Source: Saccharofermentans sp. (GTDB lineage Bacteria > Bacillota > Clostridia > Saccharofermentanales > Saccharofermentanaceae). Taken from it: a stretch of 64,000 bases of DNA. Below are positions 25,693-34,799 of this stretch, one piece after another. The stretch covers positions 1 through 64,000 of the forward strand of contig JAIKYD010000003.1 in assembly GCA_024683485.1 (NCBI GenBank), given 5' to 3'. The notes under the pieces were generated by a model. It was not told the DNA's origin, did no database searches, and saw only the letters and a list, made by a program, of their open reading frames with translations. Within the stretch, counting starts at the first letter, position 1; each line of letters begins with the position of its first letter. The position numbers and the translations under genes were made by a program.

Positions 25693-26448
25693 TCAGATAA
25701 ATAAAACTTCGCTGTGGATCGGTTCTCTATTGTCAACGGGCGGGGGCGTCATATAATCCCCGTAGAATTCGGTCAGCACTTTATCCGCGCCCTTGAATCC
25801 GTAGAATTCGGAATCCTCAAACTTGTATTTTACAAGCGGGAAAAGGCCTTCATCTTCAATATATTTCCGTTCAGACATAAAGGCAATTATATCCTTGTCA
25901 GGATCACCTTTAAATGTCTTGTGGGCTTCAATATCCCCACGCAGTTTCTCCATCCGGATGTTATATTCCTTATCACTGATCAATCCCTTGGATCTTCTGC
26001 GCTCGATATATTTCCTGTTCTCTTCATCAACGAACTCCCACCAGCCGGCTTCCTTCATTCTCCTGCATCTGTAAAGATCGACATGCAGTCCCTTATGCTG
26101 ATACTCATCATCCTGTGGATATCTTGCATGCGTTGTTATGGAATTTAAATCCTTAACATGAGCCCAGGCGTGGAAATAAAGCGGTTCGGACTTTGCATCC
26201 TCAAGGAACATATCGTCCGGAAGTTCATTTCTTAGGTATTCTATTGCCTCATCATATGTATCATCGAAAAGCCAGAGGTCAAAATCATCGTCCCACGGTA
26301 TAAAACCCTGGTGCCTGACAGCACCGAGCAGTGTTCCGTAAGCAATCGAATATGGCATGTCATGTGCTTCAAGAATGCTGATGACAGCCTTGGCAACGTG
26401 ATACAGTCTCCCGTGTATCATTTCAGGTGTGGCACTAATCTTTGTCAT
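25693..26448 (-). CDS. LicD-family phosphotransferase
   Basis: LicD proteins transfer phosphocholine or related groups from a CDP/CMP donor to glycans. The 251 residues include YGTLLGAVRHQGFIPWDDDFDLWLFD near residues 37-62, the core nucleotidyltransferase-like motif. The operon makes CMP-activated 2-aminoethylphosphonate and has no choline genes, so the likely cargo is 2-AEP rather than phosphocholine; that is inference. The start overlaps the rfbB stop by 4 bases (ATGA). No membrane segment is obvious, consistent with action before export of the lipid-linked unit. Confidence 0.88.
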   Translation of the reverse strand: MTKISATPEMIHGRLYHVAKAVISILEAHDMPYSIAYGTLLGAVRHQGFIPWDDDFDLWLFDDTYDEAIEYLRNELPDDMFLEDAKSEPLYFHAWAHVKDLNSITTHARYPQDDEYQHKGLHVDLYRCRRMKEAGWWEFVDEENRKYIERRRSKGLISDKEYNIRMEKLRGDIEAHKTFKGDPDKDIIAFMSERKYIEDEGLFPLVKYKFEDSEFYGFKGADKVLTEFYGDYMTPPPVDNREPIHSEVLFI

Positions 26449-27467
26449 ACCCTGTCACCATACATCTTCTCGTAATAGTTCTGGTATTCACCGCTGATGA
26501 TCTCTTCCCACCAGTCACGGTTATCAAGATACCATTTGATAGTCTTTTTGATACCGTCGGCAAACTTCGTCTCAGGAAGCCAGCCGAGTTCATTGTGGAT
26601 CTTTGTGGGATCTATCGCATAACGCATATCGTGGCCTTTGCGGTCGGTAACATACGTGATCAGCGATTCGGGCTTGCCCAGTTCCTTGCAGATGAGTTTG
26701 ACGATATCTATATTCCTCATCTCGTTGTGTCCGCCAACGTTATATACCTCGCCTACGGTTCCGTTGTGGATTATCAGGTCGATAGCCCTGCAGTGGTCCT
26801 CGACATAGAGCCAGTCACGGACATTCAAACCCTCGCCGTAAACCGGAAGCGGCTTGTCGTTGAGGCAGTTCGCGATCATAAGAGGAATGAGTTTCTCCGG
26901 GAAATGATAAGGACCGTAGTTGTTTGAACAGCGTGAGATCGTCACAGGCAAACCGAAGGTGCGGTGATATGCCATAACGAGAAGATCTGCACCGGCCTTT
27001 GATGAGCTGTAGGGTGAACTGGTATGAAGAGGTGTCTCCTCCGTAAAGAACAGATCAGGACGGTCAAGCGGAAGATCTCCGTAAACCTCATCTGTTGATA
27101 CCTGATGATATCTCTTGATACCGTATTTCCTGCATGCATCCATAAGGACACTGGTACCGATGATATTTGTCTGAAGGAAGATCGAAGGATCTTCAATGCT
27201 TCTGTCAACATGGCTCTCAGCAGCGAAATTTACAACAATATCAGGATGTTCCTCTTCAAAAAGCTTATAAACGCCTTCCCTGTCACAGATATCCAGTTTG
27301 ACGAATCTGAAATTTGGTTTATCCATCACACTCTTTAAAGTGGAAAGATTGCCGGCATAAGTCAGCTTGTCAAGACAGATGATCCTGTAATCAGGATGGG
27401 CATCAAGCATATGAAAAACGAAGTTTGAACCTATAAATCCTGCTCCGCCGGTTACGATAATTACCAT
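26445..27467 (-). CDS. rfbB: dTDP-glucose 4,6-dehydratase (RfbB/RmlB)
   Basis: Converts dTDP-glucose to dTDP-4-keto-6-deoxyglucose, the branch point for deoxy and amino sugars. The 340 residues have TGGAGFIGSNF at the N-terminus, STDEVYGDLPLDRPD near residue 120 and the catalytic YSSSKAGADLL near residue 153. There is no rmlA, rmlC or rmlD in the window, so dTDP-glucose must come from elsewhere and the sugar is probably not rhamnose made here. The neighbouring aminotransferase suggests an amino-dideoxyhexose. AGGAG precedes ATG 27467. A 146-base spacer separates it from the aminotransferase, and no convincing promoter was found there. Confidence 0.95.
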   Translation of the reverse strand: MVIIVTGGAGFIGSNFVFHMLDAHPDYRIICLDKLTYAGNLSTLKSVMDKPNFRFVKLDICDREGVYKLFEEEHPDIVVNFAAESHVDRSIEDPSIFLQTNIIGTSVLMDACRKYGIKRYHQVSTDEVYGDLPLDRPDLFFTEETPLHTSSPYSSSKAGADLLVMAYHRTFGLPVTISRCSNNYGPYHFPEKLIPLMIANCLNDKPLPVYGEGLNVRDWLYVEDHCRAIDLIIHNGTVGEVYNVGGHNEMRNIDIVKLICKELGKPESLITYVTDRKGHDMRYAIDPTKIHNELGWLPETKFADGIKKTIKWYLDNRDWWEEIISGEYQNYYEKMYGDRV

Positions 27468-27613
27468 ACTGTTCTCCTGCTAAATAAATAATTATTTGAC
27501 TGCACTAAGTAATTTTATACTACTCGTCCTGATAAACAAGTTGCCCTGATGAGAGATAAATCATTCTCCTGGCGGTTCCGTCTATGCAAAATACATAGAA
27601 TACTTTTCAAAGA

Positions 27614-28729
27614 TCATGTTTTCGAGAGGCTTAAGATAATCCCGCAGATCCTGTCAACATCCTCAAGCGCAAGATCAGCATAGATAGGAAGCGTCAGTAC
27701 GCGTTTGGAAATATCAAGGGCAACCGGTGTGGCTTCAGGATCAAACCTTCCCTTATAACAGTCAAAGGCTGTCGTAATCGGATAGAAATACTTTCTTGCG
27801 AAGACTTTATTATCCTCAAGTTCCTTATAAACCTCGTCCCTGTCTGCACCGAATACTGCCTTGTCAAAAACAGCCGGGAAATAAGCATAATTTGGAGTAA
27901 CATCCTCCTGTGCAGGACAAAGCGTCAGACCTTCTTTTCCTCCCAGAAGTTCTCTGTATCTCGCATAGACAGCACTGCGCTTTTTTATCTCATCCGCAAG
28001 ATGTCTTAAGTTGCAGATTCCCATTGCCGCGCAAAACTCATTCATCTTGGCATTGCCGCCGACATATGCGACCTCTTCAGGTCCGTGAATACCAAAATTC
28101 TTAAGATCCTTGAGGCGCTGCTCCAGCGAATCATCGTGATAACAGACGGCTCCGCCCTCAATGGTGTTAAAGACTTTTGTTGCATGGAAACTGAACATTG
28201 ACGCATCACCAAAGCCGGCAACGCTCTTTCCCTTGTATGAGACAGCAAAAGCATGAGCAGCATCGTAGATTACTTTAAGCTCATGTTTTCCGGCAATCTC
28301 AGCGATCTTCTCAACATCACAGATATTTCCGTAAACATGCACCGGAAGAATGGCAACGGTCTTTTCCGTGATAAGCTCTTCTATCTTGTCCGCATCGATC
28401 GTATAAGTAACAGGATCGATGTCGCAGAATACAGGAGTATATCCGCTTCTTACGATCGCATGTGTTGTGGAGGCAAAAGTAAAAGGTGAAGTAATGATCT
28501 CTCCGCCCTTCGGAAGACCAAGAGCCTCCAGGATATTCTCCAAAGCGAGGTGACCGTTGCAGTAGAGCGCAACGTGCTTAACACCGAGCATAGACTCCAG
28601 TTCCGCCTGAAACTGCTTATGCTTTACACCCATGTTAGTAAGCCAGTGGGAATCCCACAATTCCTTTATCTCATTTGTGTATTCCTCTATATCAGGCATC
28701 GAGGATCTCGTTACCAGTATCTCATCCAT
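27614..28729 (-). CDS. DegT/DnrJ/EryC1 sugar aminotransferase
   Basis: PLP-dependent transaminase of nucleotide-linked keto-sugars, 371 residues. It has the family signatures NGHLALENILEALGL, EIITSPFTFASTTHAI, HVYGNICDVEKI, YDAAHAFAVSYKGK and FSFHATKVFNTIEGG, where the Lys of HATK binds PLP near residue 185. With RfbB next to it, the most likely substrate is dTDP-4-keto-6-deoxyglucose or its 3-keto isomer, giving an amino-dideoxyhexose. The C4 or C3 position cannot be decided by eye. It lies 1 base after the ATP-grasp/HAD gene and has GGAGAAT before ATG 28729. Confidence 0.92.
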   Translation of the reverse strand: MDEILVTRSSMPDIEEYTNEIKELWDSHWLTNMGVKHKQFQAELESMLGVKHVALYCNGHLALENILEALGLPKGGEIITSPFTFASTTHAIVRSGYTPVFCDIDPVTYTIDADKIEELITEKTVAILPVHVYGNICDVEKIAEIAGKHELKVIYDAAHAFAVSYKGKSVAGFGDASMFSFHATKVFNTIEGGAVCYHDDSLEQRLKDLKNFGIHGPEEVAYVGGNAKMNEFCAAMGICNLRHLADEIKKRSAVYARYRELLGGKEGLTLCPAQEDVTPNYAYFPAVFDKAVFGADRDEVYKELEDNKVFARKYFYPITTAFDCYKGRFDPEATPVALDISKRVLTLPIYADLALEDVDRICGIILSLSKT

Positions 28730-28730
28730 A

Positions 28731-30017
28731 TCACATTCTCCAATCGATCAGGCTCTCTATCATATCAAGATCATAGACAGGAATGCCCAGTTTATCATGA
28801 ACATCTTTGCGCTTCGAGAAAGCATCATCAATAAAGATCACATCTTTGCCTGTTATATAATCACTCTTGTTGTGATCAGCAGGTATATGAATTATCTCTG
28901 CGAACAGGTCTTTGGATATCTTAAATCTCTCAAGTGAATCATAGATATCTTTCTCGTGCATAGTAAGCAGCACTACAGGGATGCCCTTGTTAAAGCACTG
29001 GTAAACAAAGGCCAGTGCCATTATGTTGACTTTGTCATCCAGATAAAGCGTATCATCAAAATCAAGATACACCTTATCGTACTTTACACTCGTCTGATAG
29101 CGGCTTATAAAGGCACGGTCAAGCAGGATATCCTGATTATTATTGATAATATCGACATCATATCCCAGCAAATCGAAAATCGTGAGCATAGGATAATTGA
29201 TCCCGAGATTTCTGGTCGTTCCCATCGTTCCGGGAATCCTCGGGGATATCTCAAGGAGCCTGTATTCACCCGAAGTATTGCGCTTCAGCTGGAAGAACCA
29301 TGCACCGCTGAAGACCATCTTCGAATTGATCTTCTCCGCAATGATCTTTACCTGCTCATCAAGCGGAATGATCCTGCTGCGGACAGCAATTCCGGATCTG
29401 ATACGTTCTCTCCTTCTTATGATCGAAGACCTGAGCACACCGTTCCTGTCAGTAAAGCAGTCAACAGTATATTCATCTCCGGGAAGATACTCGCAGATAA
29501 CATACTGCTCATCACCCGACAGCAGAAGGTCCAGTTCTTCACGCGATGTGACCTTCATTGCACCTTCTGCTCCCTGTCCAACGGCAGGTTTGCAGAAAAC
29601 AGGATATTTATCGATATCATCAGCTGAAGGATAAGTTCTCGGAATGAAATCCTCATCTTTGAAGAACTCATAAGTTTTTGTCTTTGAACGGCATGTATCA
29701 ACAGTTTCCAGCGGGGAAGTGACAACTTTTGCATGGAGCTTGTCCTGCGCCTGTGTCAAAGCCAGGCACGCACTGTCATGGGCAGGATATATGAGGTCGA
29801 TACCGTATTCATCGATCACCTTGTTAAAGGCATCGACAAATCCCGGATCACTCGGATAAGGCACTCCTTCAATGTAGTTTTTGAATACAAATTCGGCATG
29901 GCAAGATATGCTGCTGCATCCATACAGTTCAACAAACTTGGAATATTTCAATGCATTATGTATCTCGAATGCGATCTCCGTTCCGGCCGGAAATATGAGC
30001 ACCTTCTGCTTCATCAT
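28731..30017 (-). CDS. ATP-grasp ligase fused to a HAD domain
   Basis: 428 residues in two parts. Residues 1-300 form a carbamoyl-phosphate-synthase-like ATP-grasp enzyme: VLIFPAGTEIAFEIHNAL, CKPAVGQGAEGAMKV, YVICEYLPGDEYTVDCF and RLLEISPRIPG with the metal-binding Glu. From about 310 a small HAD phosphatase-like domain follows: VYLDFDDTLYLDD, VVLLTMHEKDI and DVIFIDDAFSKRKDV. ATP-grasp enzymes of this type join an acid to an amine, so ligation of an amino acid or similar acid to the amino sugar or to 2-AEP is one possibility. The start shares a base with the flippase stop (TAATG), with MKQKVL as alternative start. Confidence 0.82.
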   Translation of the reverse strand: MMKQKVLIFPAGTEIAFEIHNALKYSKFVELYGCSSISCHAEFVFKNYIEGVPYPSDPGFVDAFNKVIDEYGIDLIYPAHDSACLALTQAQDKLHAKVVTSPLETVDTCRSKTKTYEFFKDEDFIPRTYPSADDIDKYPVFCKPAVGQGAEGAMKVTSREELDLLLSGDEQYVICEYLPGDEYTVDCFTDRNGVLRSSIIRRRERIRSGIAVRSRIIPLDEQVKIIAEKINSKMVFSGAWFFQLKRNTSGEYRLLEISPRIPGTMGTTRNLGINYPMLTIFDLLGYDVDIINNNQDILLDRAFISRYQTSVKYDKVYLDFDDTLYLDDKVNIMALAFVYQCFNKGIPVVLLTMHEKDIYDSLERFKISKDLFAEIIHIPADHNKSDYITGKDVIFIDDAFSKRKDVHDKLGIPVYDLDMIESLIDWRM

Positions 30018-31474
30018 TAACTCTGCTCCTTCTTACCAATAATACTCTTTATCACATCCAACAGATAGTCAAAACTCTCCATTTTGAACAGCTTCGCACC
30101 AAGAGTATATATTGCAACGCCAAGCGGGACCTGTATTGCAAGTGTGATATATTCGTTCATTCCGAGGAATCCCACACAGTAGACTATCCCTCCCATTACC
30201 CAGGCAAGTATTATCGAAGGAAGGATATCTTTGAGCTGTTCCAGATAACCGTAGTTTATGAGTTTCTTATTCGGCCAGGAATTTATGATCTGGCATATAA
30301 AGTCACTTACGAGCAATGACAGCGTGATCGCAAAGACTCCGTACCACATCGATATCAGGAGAAGTGATATTCCGACTATCTTCTTGATGACCTCGAGCTT
30401 AAGGAATATATCACTTCTTCCAAGAGCCTTTATCGCATTGAGGTTGGACGTATGGATCGGATAGAAGGTATAACTGATGCACAGGATCACCATATACGGC
30501 ACCAATGGCAGCCAGACATCCGGAAGGATTACCTTGACAATGGAAGTAGAGCAGCATGCAAGACCTGCCATCATTGGAGCCATCAGGAAGATACTCGTCT
30601 TCATGGCCCTTCGCGTCATGCTCTTTACGCGTTCCTTATCATCCTGAACGCCTGACATTGCGGGGAAAAGAACACTGTCTATGGATGTGTTGATATTCGC
30701 AGTAATGAATCCGGGGAACTGGTTTGCCCTGTCATAGAACGCCAGATCCTCTTCTGTATATTTCTTGCCGATGATGAGCGCACGGAGCTGGGTATAGCCT
30801 GTATCCAGGAGACTCGATAACAGAAGCTTCCAGCCGTATCCGAACAGAACTTTAAGTCTCTTGAACGAGAAATAAAACTCTGGTTTCCACTTTACAGTTA
30901 TCCACAATATGATGGTATCGATCGCAGTATTTGAGACCGATTGGATAACCAGTGCCCACATGCCGTATCCCTTGAGGGCAAGAATGATCCCGGCAACAGC
31001 CGCAAATATGGTTCCGCCCAGAGTCGAGAAGAAAAATCTCTTGAACATAAGGTTTTTAGAGACATAGGCTATCTGAACATTCTTGACTCCGGAGATAATG
31101 ATCGTAAGACCAAGCACCCTTATGATGGGAGTAAGTGACGGATCCTCATAGAAATTTGCAAACAGAGGTGCAGTAAAGAACAGAAGCGTGTACAGGATTG
31201 CACAGAAAACGATATTGAAAAAGAATACCGTCGAGAAATCCTTGTTGTCGGAGTCTTTTTTCTGGATCAGTGCATTTCCCAGACCGCTGTCAACAAATAC
31301 CTGAAGGATCGTAATAACTACAAGAACCAATGCAATTGATCCGAACAGATCGGGATCCAGCACATTAGCCAGGACCAGGGATACTATAAGCTCTACGCCC
31401 TTTGCTCCGACACGCTCAAACAGTCTCCAAAGGAAACTGTTCATTACCTTGTTGCCTGTAACGCCCTTCTCCAT
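30017..31474 (-). CDS. Wzx-like oligosaccharide flippase
   Basis: Membrane protein of 485 residues with about 12-14 hydrophobic segments, of the polysaccharide transport (MOP) family. NSFLWRLFERVGAKGVELIVSLVLAN at the start and DPDLFGSIALVLVV are typical of Wzx/RfbX proteins. It would flip the finished undecaprenyl-linked repeat unit, with its phosphonate decoration, across the membrane. It lies 5 bases after the GT2 gene. The matching polymerase or ligase is not in this operon, but an O-antigen ligase-like protein is encoded at 41457-42860. Confidence 0.92.
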   Translation of the reverse strand: MEKGVTGNKVMNSFLWRLFERVGAKGVELIVSLVLANVLDPDLFGSIALVLVVITILQVFVDSGLGNALIQKKDSDNKDFSTVFFFNIVFCAILYTLLFFTAPLFANFYEDPSLTPIIRVLGLTIIISGVKNVQIAYVSKNLMFKRFFFSTLGGTIFAAVAGIILALKGYGMWALVIQSVSNTAIDTIILWITVKWKPEFYFSFKRLKVLFGYGWKLLLSSLLDTGYTQLRALIIGKKYTEEDLAFYDRANQFPGFITANINTSIDSVLFPAMSGVQDDKERVKSMTRRAMKTSIFLMAPMMAGLACCSTSIVKVILPDVWLPLVPYMVILCISYTFYPIHTSNLNAIKALGRSDIFLKLEVIKKIVGISLLLISMWYGVFAITLSLLVSDFICQIINSWPNKKLINYGYLEQLKDILPSIILAWVMGGIVYCVGFLGMNEYITLAIQVPLGVAIYTLGAKLFKMESFDYLLDVIKSIIGKKEQS

Positions 31475-31479
31475 ACGCT

Positions 31480-32322
31480 TTACCTTTTAAACAGTATCAA
31501 AAGTCTCAGATGCACTCTGGAGAGAAACAGTCTGAAAAGCTTTTTGGATATGGTCTTGTGGTATTTTCTGCCGGTATCGGTATCGAGTTGTTTAAGCCCG
31601 GCCACAAGTTCTTTTATGAAGGCCAGGTTTGCCCTCCTGTTCTTCTCGGAAGAAACTGACCAGGAACCAGGCACCGACACACGGTAAACCGACATATTAT
31701 CAGGAAGATAAAGCATTCCGCCTTTTATTGAACCGCTTATCTGATAGGTATAATCCAGAGGGCATACATCAACGAACTTTCTTCTCTCGGTAAGGATCTC
31801 TCTTCTTACAAGGATGGAGTTTGTAGATACAAATGCACCTCCGCCTTCAATAACTTTCTCAACGGGGATTACAGTCATTTCCTTTCCGTGTTCGACTGCT
31901 CCGGTTACAGTCCCGTCGGATGCATTGATGAGCGTTGATGCGTGCACACAGATATCTGTTTCAGGGTGAGATTCCAAAGCATCGTGCTGTTTCTGAAGCT
32001 TATCAGGATCAGTCCAGTAGTCATCACCCTCGCATAAAGCAATATATTTACCCTTTGAACGTCTCAGCTGAAATACATCCGTGATCCAGACATCTTTTGA
32101 ATACTGATTTTCTTTCTGATAGATGGGCTTGATTATATCCGGATATTTCGCTTCGTATTCACGGATGATGTCCGCGGTGTTATCAGTCGATGCATCATCA
32201 TGAATCAGGACCTCATACTTAAAGCCCGTTCTCTGCATCACAAAACCGTCCAGCGCGTCCCTGATGTACTTGCCGTGGTTATATGCGTTGCATATTATGC
32301 TTACTTCGACATCACTGTTCAT
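31480..32322 (-). CDS. Glycosyltransferase family 2 (GT-A)
   Basis: 280 residues. EVSIICNAYNHGKYIRDALDGF starts the GT-A fold, DDASTDNTADIIREY is the nucleotide-binding loop near residue 43, and ALCEGDDYWTDPDKL near residue 95 carries the DxD-type metal site. A basic C-terminal tail may touch the membrane. It lies between the decarboxylase and flippase genes, and AAAGAAC precedes ATG 32322. It shares its fold with the GT2 at 24862 but differs in sequence, so the two probably add different sugars. Confidence 0.92.
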   Translation of the reverse strand: MNSDVEVSIICNAYNHGKYIRDALDGFVMQRTGFKYEVLIHDDASTDNTADIIREYEAKYPDIIKPIYQKENQYSKDVWITDVFQLRRSKGKYIALCEGDDYWTDPDKLQKQHDALESHPETDICVHASTLINASDGTVTGAVEHGKEMTVIPVEKVIEGGGAFVSTNSILVRREILTERRKFVDVCPLDYTYQISGSIKGGMLYLPDNMSVYRVSVPGSWSVSSEKNRRANLAFIKELVAGLKQLDTDTGRKYHKTISKKLFRLFLSRVHLRLLILFKR

Positions 32323-32338
32323 TCAGTTCTTTCTCCGA

Positions 32339-33469
32339 TCAGTTGCCGGCGGAAGAATTCAGGTAATCCATGAAATTCTCTTTGTTCTCAAGTGCTGTAG
32401 TGGTCGGTCTTCCAAGATCTTCTCTTGCCCCGATCGAGCACTTGACTTCAATAAGGCTCAGTTCATTCCTTTTTTTCGCTGATTCAAGTTCCTTATCGAG
32501 ATCATCGAAATTATCAACGCTGACAGCGTTTGGATATCCGCATGCTTTGGCAACCGCCACAATATCAATGGAGTCCGCAACGGTCGGCATTCCGCCTACA
32601 GTCTCATGTGCACTGTTGTTAATGACGACATGAATAAGATTTGAAGGTTTATTTGCACCCAGAACCGCCATGGATCCCATGTGCATAAGAACTGCACCGT
32701 CACCGTCCACGCACCAGATCCTCATGTCAGGTTTGTTGATGGCAACTCCCAGAGCAATAGATGATGAATGACCCATTGATCCGACTGTCAGGAAGTCATA
32801 CTTGTGTGACTGCCCGTTCGCTACCCTGGTCTCGAAAAGTTCTCTTGAAGCCTTGCCCGTCGTTGAAACGATCGGATCCTCACCTGAGGCCTTCACGATA
32901 TGCTGGATAATCTCTTCACGGACCATTTTGTTCTCATTCTTGTATTCGACTTTGCCGTCAAATGTAAGGGCTCCCTTGCGGATAACAAAAGCAACATCTT
33001 TGCCCTTTGCAAGGATATCCCTGAAGCCTGCCATAGCAGCTTCTGCTTCTTCATCAGTTGTGTCTTTTCCAATGATAAATGTTGCTATATCCATATCCTC
33101 AAGGAGTTTGACTGTTACCTCACCCTGATAGATATGCTGCGGCTCATCGTGTATGCCAGGCTCACCGCGCCAGCCTACGATAAAGACCATAGGGATCGCA
33201 TAGACCTTGTCATTTAAGAGTGACGCAACAGGATTAATGATGTTGCCCTCACCTGAATTCTGCATATAAACAACCGGAACTTTGCCTGTGGCAAGGTGGT
33301 AGCCTGCTGCCAGAGCCGTGCAGTTGCCCTCGTTTGCGGCGATCACATGATGATGCGGATCTATCCCGTATTCAGCCATCAGATAATTGCAAAGAGCTTT
33401 CAGCTGGCTGTCCGGAACTCCCGAATAGAAATCAGCACCTATTATCTCTACAAGTTTTTCAACCTTCAT
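32339..33469 (-). CDS. Phosphonopyruvate decarboxylase
   Basis: Thiamine-diphosphate enzyme that decarboxylates phosphonopyruvate to phosphonoacetaldehyde, the step that pulls the unfavourable PEP mutase reaction forward. 376 residues, family length. The N-terminal half has YSGVPDSQLKALCNYL, AANEGNCTALAAGYHLATGK and YMQNSGEGNIINP; the C-terminal half has the ThDP motif CVDGDGAVLMHMGSM...NNSAHETVGG near residues 240-290. It lies 24 bases after the PEP mutase gene, which secures the assignment over other ThDP decarboxylases. CGGAGAAG precedes ATG 33469. Confidence 0.95.
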   Translation of the reverse strand: MKVEKLVEIIGADFYSGVPDSQLKALCNYLMAEYGIDPHHHVIAANEGNCTALAAGYHLATGKVPVVYMQNSGEGNIINPVASLLNDKVYAIPMVFIVGWRGEPGIHDEPQHIYQGEVTVKLLEDMDIATFIIGKDTTDEEAEAAMAGFRDILAKGKDVAFVIRKGALTFDGKVEYKNENKMVREEIIQHIVKASGEDPIVSTTGKASRELFETRVANGQSHKYDFLTVGSMGHSSSIALGVAINKPDMRIWCVDGDGAVLMHMGSMAVLGANKPSNLIHVVINNSAHETVGGMPTVADSIDIVAVAKACGYPNAVSVDNFDDLDKELESAKKRNELSLIEVKCSIGAREDLGRPTTTALENKENFMDYLNSSAGN

Positions 33470-33493
33470 ATTCTTCTCCGATTCCGTTCTTTA

Positions 33494-34789
33494 TCACAAC
33501 TCATCGATTAATGTGATTATATCTTTGATAGACATAAGTCTGTCATCGACCTCTTTAGCCCTGTGGTATCTCAGGATATCCTCAGCCGTTTTCTGCATTG
33601 CAGGGAACGCACTCCTTGTAAGCTGATTTGCGTAAATAACTATATTTACACCGTGCTGGGCAAGTTCTTCCTCAGTAATGATATTAAAGCTCGACGGAAC
33701 AACAACGATAGGAGTCTCCTTATTATCTGCCCTGAACTTGTCACAGAACTCCAGGATCTCAGCAGGATCCTTCTTTCTGCTGTGGATCATTATGCCATCG
33801 GCACCAGCCGCAACGAATGCATGTGCACGTTCAAGCGCATCCTCCATTCCCTGCTCGAGGATAAGACTCTCGATCCTTGCAATGATCATGAAATCATCCG
33901 TAAGCTGTGCTTTCTTTCCTGCAGCGATCTTGGCACTCATCTCTTCGATGGTAGCCTGAGTCTGCTTGACCTCGGTACCGAAGAGCGAATTCTTCTTAAG
34001 ACCTTTCTTGTCCTCAATGATAACTGCCGACACGCCCATTCTCTCCAGTGAACGGACAGTATATACGAAATGCTCTGTAAGTCCGCCTGTATCACCGTCA
34101 AAGATTATCGGCTTTGTCGTAACTTCGGTAATATCGTCTATCGTTCTGAATCTTGATGTCATATCAACGAGTTCGATATCAGGTTTGCCCTTTGCAGTGG
34201 AATCGCAGAGCGATGAGATCCACATGGCATCGAACTGGTCGAGTCTGCCGTCATGCTCAACTATGGTCTTCTCAACGATAAGACCGGTAAGACCGCTGTG
34301 TGCCTCCATCGCCTTGACGATAGGTGTGAGATGGATCAGCTGGCGAAGACGCTTTCTTCTGTACTCAGGCATGGCCAGCTTTTCCCTGAGCTGCATATCG
34401 ATCTTCCTGACCTTCTCGTTGTATGTGTAGGGAATGTCGACCATTTCCCCTCCATACGCTTCAATAAGACCCTTAACATGGTCATATATCGACTTCTCAG
34501 GACCTTCTTTCCAGTTGTCACCATGAAGGACATAGTCAGGCTTTATAAGAGCGATGACGTCGTCATACAGCATGTCATTCTGGATCACGACTTCATCCAC
34601 ACCCTCTATGCTCCTGTAAAGCTTAAGCCTTTCCTCCTGGCTTATGGTCGGGAATTTGTTATAGCGGATCGATGCCTCATCAGAAAGACAGCCGATTATA
34701 ACGCGGCCTCTCTTCTTAGCCTCGTTGATGATGTTCAAATGACCTTCGTGAATGACATCCGTGCAAAAACATGTATAAGCAGTCTTCAT
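33494..34789 (-). CDS. PEP mutase with N-terminal cytidylyltransferase-type domain
   Basis: The first committed step of phosphonate synthesis: PEP to phosphonopyruvate, forming the C-P bond. Residues 1-135 are a nucleotidyltransferase of the GCT/TagD kind with TDVIHEGHLNII (HxGH motif) near residues 10-21. Residues 145-431 are the PEP mutase TIM barrel with the signature EDKKGLKKNS, VVTTKPIIFDGDTGG and GADGIMIHSRK. Fusions of these two domains are known in phosphonate clusters. What the N-terminal domain activates is open, because a second, LicC-like cytidylyltransferase is encoded upstream. GAGGAAAAT precedes ATG 34789. Confidence 0.94.
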   Translation of the reverse strand: MKTAYTCFCTDVIHEGHLNIINEAKKRGRVIIGCLSDEASIRYNKFPTISQEERLKLYRSIEGVDEVVIQNDMLYDDVIALIKPDYVLHGDNWKEGPEKSIYDHVKGLIEAYGGEMVDIPYTYNEKVRKIDMQLREKLAMPEYRRKRLRQLIHLTPIVKAMEAHSGLTGLIVEKTIVEHDGRLDQFDAMWISSLCDSTAKGKPDIELVDMTSRFRTIDDITEVTTKPIIFDGDTGGLTEHFVYTVRSLERMGVSAVIIEDKKGLKKNSLFGTEVKQTQATIEEMSAKIAAGKKAQLTDDFMIIARIESLILEQGMEDALERAHAFVAAGADGIMIHSRKKDPAEILEFCDKFRADNKETPIVVVPSSFNIITEEELAQHGVNIVIYANQLTRSAFPAMQKTAEDILRYHRAKEVDDRLMSIKDIITLIDEL

Positions 34790-34799
34790 ATCATTTTCC

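Noticed and set aside
26445-27467. Rhamnose pathway from rfbB
   Set aside because: rmlA, rmlC and rmlD are missing and an aminotransferase is adjacent, so an amino sugar fits better.
27468-27613. Internal promoter before rfbB
   Set aside because: TTGTTT and TATAAA occur, but their spacing is about 14 bases; no convincing promoter.
28956-29627. Plus-strand ORF of 223 residues
   Set aside because: It lies wholly opposite the ATP-grasp/HAD gene, has no family motif, and its length reflects the codon bias of the real gene.
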